Made by a program: the position numbers and the translations under genes. The notes beneath the pieces are model-generated. The model worked only from the letters and a program-made list of their open reading frames with translations. It was not told where the DNA came from and made no database searches. This document shows positions 59,125-64,000 of a stretch of DNA of 64,000 bases, piece by piece. The stretch is from assembly GCA_948144175.1 (NCBI GenBank), contig CANXME010000788.1, forward strand, positions 1-64,000, given 5' to 3'. Source of the stretch: Closterium sp. NIES-65. Its lineage: Eukaryota > Streptophyta > Zygnematophyceae > Desmidiales > Closteriaceae. Within the stretch, counting starts at the first letter, position 1. Each line of letters begins with the position of its first letter.

Positions 59125-59473
59125 TGTCAGAGGTCCACTGGTGATCCCCGATCGATCCTAGGGAAGGGTTACAGGCACGTTTGCCTGGGGGGTTATGGGC
59201 GCACTGACCCGCTACTGAAACAAGCCCTTTTATCCCAATGGTCTAGTGGTTGGGATTCTGAGATGGTATCCAGAGCGAAGGTCTCGGGTTCGAATCCCGG
59301 TGTATGCACTTCGGGCATCCCAGTGCGGGGGGGTGTCAGAGGTCCACTGGTGATCCCCGATCGATCCTAGGGAAGGGTTACAGGCACGTTTGCCTGGGGG
59401 GTTATGGGCGCACTGACCCGCTACTGAAACAAGCCCTTTTTATCCCAATGGTCTAGTGGTTGGGATTCTGAGA
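59125..59473 (+). mobile_element. TRIM-B: second miniature LTR element, in E0
   Basis: LTRs at 59125-59263 (139 bp) and 59334-59473 (140 bp, one extra T), interior 59264-59333 (70 bp). The duplication ACATC at 59120-59124 and 59474-59478 is unambiguous and fixes the ends as TGTCAGAG and TTCTGAGA. It differs from TRIM-A at only a few positions (for example CACGTTTGCC versus CACATTTGCC). Confidence 0.92.
59239..59297 (+). promoter_or_regulatory. tRNA-like A and B boxes of TRIM-B
   Basis: Same arrangement as TRIM-A: A box TGGTCTAGTGG at 59239-59249 in the LTR end and B box GGTTCGAATCC at 59287-59297 in the interior. The 3' LTR carries only the A box, so only the 5' junction has both. Confidence 0.6.
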
Positions 59474-59478
59474 ACATC

Positions 59479-60150
59479 TGCCGCACCCGGGCGGGACGAC
59501 GGTAGACCCCCGCTTTCTTCGGGCAGTCGCCACGCCGCCTCTACTCGCCGTCGGTTTTTCCGACGCAAATCACACATTGCGCCTGGTTGCTCGACCAGCA
59601 GTTGTTTTCCACGTGCTGCTACCCGAAATCTTTGCGCACAGTGACGACGCGCCACTTGCCGAAGACTTCCACTAGCTCGTGCGCAACGTGACGAAGACGC
59701 CCATCGCCACCTGCCGCACGCAGCTAGCTCCGTAATTGTCGCGCGCAGCTGTCGTGTCGGCGCAACGCGCACGACGATCTTGCTTCCGACAACTTCGGAC
59801 GTGCGCCGACGACGAGCCTGCCGACGTCAGCCGCTACACAGCATTAACTCCGAAATTGCCGAAAACGACTACTGTTACTCACGCATTAATTGCGACGATA
59901 GCAAAAGCTGTCCGCCACCCGGGGGGAGGGAGGCCACGGTCCATCTCGACCGTCGAGGGCAAGGATCCGTCGGTGCCGCAGGAGCGCCTTGAAATTCATG
60001 GCCGCTAGGAGCAACTACCCGTTCTCCTGGCCGGCTCTTGCGCTGCTCTTGTCACCACGGCATCCTTCCCTGTCCCCCCCCCCCCCCCCCCCCCGAGGAG
60101 TATTACACTCTAAAAAATGGGGAAGCTAGGAAAGTAGCTCTGATAGTAAG
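59479..60150. other. E0 interior and primer-site end, no gene seen
   Basis: Continuation of E0 after TRIM-B. It contains a run of about 21 C at 60074-60094, close to the element's 5' end. The minus-strand primer-site-like TTACTATCAGAGC ends next to the LTR at 60150. Confidence 0.5.
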
Positions 60151-60433
60151 TGTTACGAGTTTTATTAGACAGAGTGCGCGGAAGACTTCTATAAAGAGAG
60201 TGAATTATAGAATTACTGAATGATCAAGAATGATAAAGGAGCACGCATTTATAGGGTCGAAACCGTGCTAGGCGAGGACCTCGGGACGTGGATGGGTTGG
60301 ATGTGTCGCGATTGGTGCGGGGCGACTCGGCATTGGTTCGGTGCGGAAATGTAGGCCGAGCCACCTGACGCGAAGTGCTCGGGCTGTACCCGTTAAGGCA
60401 AGGCTACAGTAAGGAATTGGCAAATTCCCTACA
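60151..60433 (-). repeat. E0 right LTR (5' LTR of the element)
   Basis: Begins TGTTACGAG and ends CCCTACA on the plus strand; followed by the CTCAA duplication. Confidence 0.88.
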
Positions 60434-60620
60434 CTCAATCTGGGATGGATCCGGGCTACAAGTTGATCATGTGCACTGAATGTAAAATCAGTCTACCTAA
60501 GACTCTAAAGATATTTCAATGCTCTTCATCACCAATGTACTATACCTGACAAATCCTTATGTAAATCGTAGTGTTCCCCTCCTTCCGCTTCGTCATATTG
60601 CTCCAGCTGTGCTTTTTAGG

Positions 60621-60886
60621 CTAGAGTTGAGCCAATTGCTCACTGTCATACGTTTTTAGCCATACCTCAATCATGCGTGATGCACAAGTTAGTGGCTTAG
60701 CCGTTGTTCTAAGCTTGACGGCAGCATCCTTCCACTCGTCTCCTACCAGGGTGCTGTAGCCCCACCTCAAGAACCCAGCTGGCAGAATGATGCCCACAAA
60801 TCAATGCATACTTTCCCTCCAATCAGTGCTTCTGGTGAAAGGCCGGCCTTCTCACAAGCGAGGCATGCTTTCTCAGCAGCAAGCAA
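60621..60886 (-). pseudogene. 3'-terminal coding remnant of an unidentified gene
   Basis: Read right to left, a CCTAG acceptor at 60887-60890 opens a segment LLAAEKACLACEKAGLSPEA and LIGGKVCIDLWASFCQLG. After a 1-nt frame change or a very short intron near 60768, a second segment follows: FLRWGYSTLVGDEWKDAAVK ... ASRMIEVWLKTYDSEQLAQL, ending at TAG (60621-60623). Its composition is that of an ordinary globular protein, unlike the repeats around it. I do not recognise the family. Upstream exons were not found, so it may be a fragment or the last exons of a gene whose 5' part overlaps the MYB upstream region. Confidence 0.4.
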
Positions 60887-61320
60887 CTAGGCGAGTCAAT
60901 TTAGGCATCATCATCATCCCACTGGGCCACCACGGGTGAGGTGCCCGAATTAAACCGAGAAGCACCGACAGCGGAAAGTCCGACTTTCGTGTTCACACCG
61001 CACCCTGTTTCGTGGAAGCTGGGTCTCTCGAATCACCCCACCAAAAAAATCTCCCCGCCCAAGGCCCTCCCCCTCAGCCTCCAGAATACAAACGCACACT
61101 GGCCGGATCGACTTGTCTCAGCTGGGAGTGGAAAGTGGAGGAGGGGTTGGGGGGAGAAGCGGACGAACGGCGGAGCACTGCGCTGGCGCTGTGCTGACGC
61201 GGGGGCGGTTCCGCGAGGGTTTCGAAGCCTGTATCGAAACCCTGGTCCCACTTACCATCTTATTCGCTTCGAATTGGCTACTTTCGGCAGCAACCAGTAC
61301 AGTGCAGAGCTGTAGTAGCC
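60887..61320. other. Intergenic, no gene supported
   Basis: A plus-strand open frame at 60941-61315 has no recognisable motif. Upstream exons of the minus-strand remnant at 60621-60886 could be here, but I could not place them. Confidence 0.35.
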
Positions 61321-61967
61321 TATAGTCGTCTCGCTGCTCGCGTCGCCTCGCCGGGGTGCCGCATCCACTCGTTCCTAGTCTGAAACCCCGGCACCTTTGA
61401 AGCCAAAAAAGGTCGTTCCAAACGTATGCTCAGAAAGCTCTTTGTGGTGTGCCCCCAGGCTGGCTCTTGTGGCGCTCGTTTGTGCCAAAAAAGGTCGTTT
61501 CAAACGTCAGTCTCCAATTCACCATGGACCTCCAACCCTATCCGATCCCAGCCAGATTTTATCAGTTGGCGGTTTCTGCCAGAAGATGTTCTCTCCGAAA
61601 GGTTCTGTCCCCGGTTCGGTTCGAGGTCGTCCTTTCAGACGCATTAGCTCCCTTTCGGGAAGTTTAATTTGAAGAAGCTGTTGGCGGAGAGCTTCAGCTT
61701 GTGCCTCATTTTGTTTGAAACTAGATAACAAGGTCTTTTTCGCCGAACTCTCAGTCCAGCTGTCTCAGTTTCTGGTATGTCCATCAGCCAATTCCTAGGA
61801 GTACTGACTCTTGTCTCGCTGCTCGCGTCGCGTCGCTAGGGTGCCGCATCCACTCGTTCAAAGGTATATCCATCAGCCAGTTCCTAGGAGTACTGACTCT
61901 GAATTTGTAGTAACAAACTGCGAGACGTCTCAAATAGAAGCAATTTCGGGCTCCAATAGTAGAAGCA
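61321..61967 (+). promoter_or_regulatory. Upstream/5' leader region of MYB copy 2
   Basis: Shares blocks with 8881-9450 upstream of copy 1. It also contains short internal repeats of its own: GGTGCCGCATCCACTCGTT occurs at about 61355 and 61840, and TCAGCCA(A/G)TTCCTAGGAGTACTGACTC at about 61782 and 61874 (core given in part). Confidence 0.5.
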
Positions 61968-64000
61968 ATGAGGCCTGTGTTGAGTCAGGGGTTAAAAGAG
62001 CAGGTTCCTGGTGGTGCTAAGGAGAAGAAGAAGCGCGTTAGTGGTGCACTTTGGAGGCCGGAGGTACAGTGAACCTACTTCTGTTGTGATTTTTTAGTTG
62101 ATATATGGTTATCGCCATTCTGAAATATAGGAATTTTGTGTTAGTGTTCTTCTTTTTGTTGGTGTGTGCAGGAAGACGAGGTATTATTGGCCCATGTGGC
62201 AAGGCATGGCACAAAAAAATGGTCACTGATAAAGTCCATGGGTCTCCTACCCACGCGAAACCACAAGGCGTGCTGTAACCGCTTTATTGTGCTCAAAGGG
62301 TATGATTATTCATGCTCAGGCTTTGCATTTTGCTCGCAATGTGCTCCATGCTGCTGAATACCATTCCCAAGCGCGTGCATCATCATTCGCAGCAGCTTTG
62401 TCATCACTACCTGACATGCCTGACTTTCCAACTTGACGTTTCTTCATTCCTGATTTTCGTACTCTCGTGTGGCGACGCTATCACTGTTAAATTTACCTCT
62501 CAGAAAGTTGATACACTACATTGACTCGACACAAAACGTACCGCTCGATACTGCCTCATTTCTCGTCTGTCGCATTCCCTTGTTCCCCTTGCCATGTCAT
62601 GCAGAAAACTCTCCAATCCGAGCGAGGAAACGGCACACAGAAACTCTTCTCGTTCCCGTTCATCTCGAAGACTGAACCGGGGTACGTCGCACAAGGACAG
62701 GGATTGGACAGTGATGATGGCGTTGACTGACAAGCCGAGAATAACTGAGCTCTTGAAGTTGAAGCAACCTGCCGTGCCAAATCATTCAGGAGATCTTACT
62801 TTCCGTTCCTCGCTCAGCAACGTTCAGAGCTTTCCAGGAGTTGTTGCTTCATCGGGTTCAGCTCTCCGCAACTCATTACGCCAGCAGCAGCACACACCGT
62901 ATCAGCATCGGTTCGCTATGGCATTGGACATGGCGGCTGAGACAGAGAGAACAATAACGTCGTTGGATCCCCGGATTGGAGCAGCGTCAACAGTGGCACT
63001 TCAAGTCAGTGTGGAGGGTGAAGCAGCAGCAGCAGCAACAGCGGAAGCATCAGCAACAGCACAAGCAACAGCAGTAGAAGCCACAGCAGCAGGAGCAGCA
63101 GCGGCGGCGGAGGCGGCAGCGGTGGCGATGGTTGAAATTGCAAGCCCAGCAGCCATGGTCTCAGACCCCACTCACTCTCAGACCCCATCATGCTCCCCCG
63201 GGCGTGAACTCCATACGTTGGTACTGCAGCAGCAACGCTCTTCGGCACCACACCGTTTAGCCTCACAGCAGCAGCTCCTCCCATCATCACAGCGATTCCT
63301 CCCATCGTTACAGCAACTCCCCCCAGCCTCACGACAGCTTCCCCCAGGCTCACAGCAACTCCCCCCAGCCTCACAGCAACTCCTCCCCGCCTCACAGCAA
63401 CTCCCCCAACCCCTTCCTGCATCAGCCTCCCACCCAACCTCCCCTCAATTGTCACATCCTTCAGCCTCGCCCCACATTCCAACCCCTGCAACATTTTCTC
63501 ACCCTCCATCTCCCACTCTCGCATACCCTCCCCTTCAGGAGCTGAAGGAAATAGAAGCTTTTCTTCTGGCCGAATGGCCTCCCCAGAACACTTTGCAAAC
63601 TGAACTGGATAAAGTGTTGTTTGATTATTTAACTTCTGTTGACGAGACTCGCAGATTGGTGTGTACAAGTCCAGGTCTTATTCGCCCTGGTCCGAGTCTA
63701 CCAGTTGGTGAGATTGCAGCTGATGCGGATTTTTCCGCCTTCGCTGATTTGATCTCTGGTGATGCGGGAGAAAGTTTACACGGAGCTGTTACAGGCCTCA
63801 AGGCTGTCTCTCCTGGTGTGGCTGATCCGTGCTTCTATGTAGACATGTTTTTTCCAGGCGTTGATTCTGATTTGACCGCTGCCGCAGCTTCTGATGCGGA
63901 TGCTGCTGCTGCCGCCGCCGCCGCCGCCGCTGCTGATGCTGCTGACTCGATTGCTGCAATTGCTGCTGCTGATGCAGCCACTGTAATCGATGGAAAAGAT
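61968..64000 (+). CDS. MYB-like transcription factor gene (possibly DUO1-related), copy 2, partial at the right edge
   Basis: Likely a nuclear DNA-binding regulator. Exon 1 is 61968-62063 (MRPVLSQGLKEQVPGGAK ... W-R-P-E), exon 2 62172-62299, exon 3 from 62605 past the window end. Introns have GT..AG ends, and phases are 0 and 2. Joined, exons 1-2 give one MYB repeat: W..EEDEVLLAHVARHGTKKW..IKSMGLLPTRNHKACCNRF. Trp, Trp and Phe sit at the helix-core positions, and K-x-C-x-x-R matches the recognition helix pattern KSCRLRW. Exon 3 begins KLSNPSEE, like the first helix of a second repeat, but the rest of that repeat is absent. The tail is Ala-, Gln-, Pro- and Ser-rich, including SQQLPPAS-type repeats at 63290-63410. 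A more conserved segment follows (FLLAEWPPQ, ADADFSAFADL, GLKAVSPGVADPC). The DUO1 link is by eye from the EEDEVL and SxGLL motifs and needs testing. Confidence 0.72.

Larger units (their letters stand above)
12566..60433 (-). mobile_element. E0: outermost LTR element, non-coding (LARD-like), host of all other insertions
   Basis: Two 283-bp LTRs (12566-12848 and 60151-60433) in direct orientation, flanked by CTCAA at 12561-12565 and 60434-60438. On the minus strand the right-hand LTR is followed by TTACTATCAGAGC, an imperfect initiator-Met-type primer site. The left-hand LTR is preceded by a purine-rich AAGGTGGGAGAG tract, so the element runs right to left. Without nested insertions its interior is about 3.6 kb: 12849-13279, about 41711-41944 and about 57166-60150, minus TRIM-B. 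I see no gag, protease, integrase or RT motif there. It is either a large non-autonomous derivative or too decayed to read. Confidence 0.85.

Overview
The window is eukaryotic nuclear DNA: introns have GT..AG ends, LTR retrotransposons use primer-binding sites of the initiator-tRNA-Met type, there is a plant-type MYB gene pair, and triplet repeats encode long Ala, Gln, Glu and Gly tracts. I infer a streptophyte green alga, possibly a conjugating alga such as Closterium. That rests on the MYB sequence and general composition only; no diagnostic marker gene is present.

Layout. (1) 1-7982: two convergent, intron-containing, decayed genes. The plus-strand gene is a Crypton-type tyrosine recombinase with a GCR1_C-like C-terminus. 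The minus-strand gene encodes a large coiled-coil, poly-Glu protein that I do not recognise. (2) 7983-8880: GC-rich, no gene seen. (3) 8881-12565: copy 1 of a MYB-like gene, with a lost splice acceptor and an internal stop. (4) 12566-60433: one 48-kb block of nested LTR elements. (5) 60434-61967: a small minus-strand coding remnant and the duplicated 5' region of MYB copy 2. (6) 61968 to the end: MYB copy 2, open to the window edge.

The nested block can be taken apart because both ends of every element are visible with matching 5-bp target-site duplications (TSDs). E0 (12566-60433, minus strand, non-coding, TSD CTCAA) contains C1 (Copia, 13280-41710, CACTC), C4 (Copia, minus, 41945-57165, CCGGG) and TRIM-B (59125-59473, ACATC). 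C1 contains G1 (Ty3/gypsy chromovirus, minus, 17898-38697, GCTGG) and a solo LTR (41015-41252, TGCTG). G1 contains C3 (Copia, 23363-38270, AGAAC). C3 has C2 (Copia, 23409-30906, GGGGT) inside its own 5' LTR. C4 contains C5 (Copia, 46560-54308, GACAG), and C5 contains TRIM-A (48482-48829, GGGGG) inside gag. Taking out the nested elements restores the reading frames of C1, C4 and C5, and leaves MYB copies 1 and 2 about 1.9 kb apart as a tandem pair.

The most unusual item is the 348-bp miniature LTR element (TRIM). It has 139-bp LTRs and a 70-bp interior, and it carries a tRNA-like A box at the end of the LTR and a B box in the interior. This looks like a split Pol III promoter across the LTR/primer-site junction. 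It resembles in concept the Cassandra TRIMs, which carry a 5S-type promoter, but the promoter here is tRNA-type.
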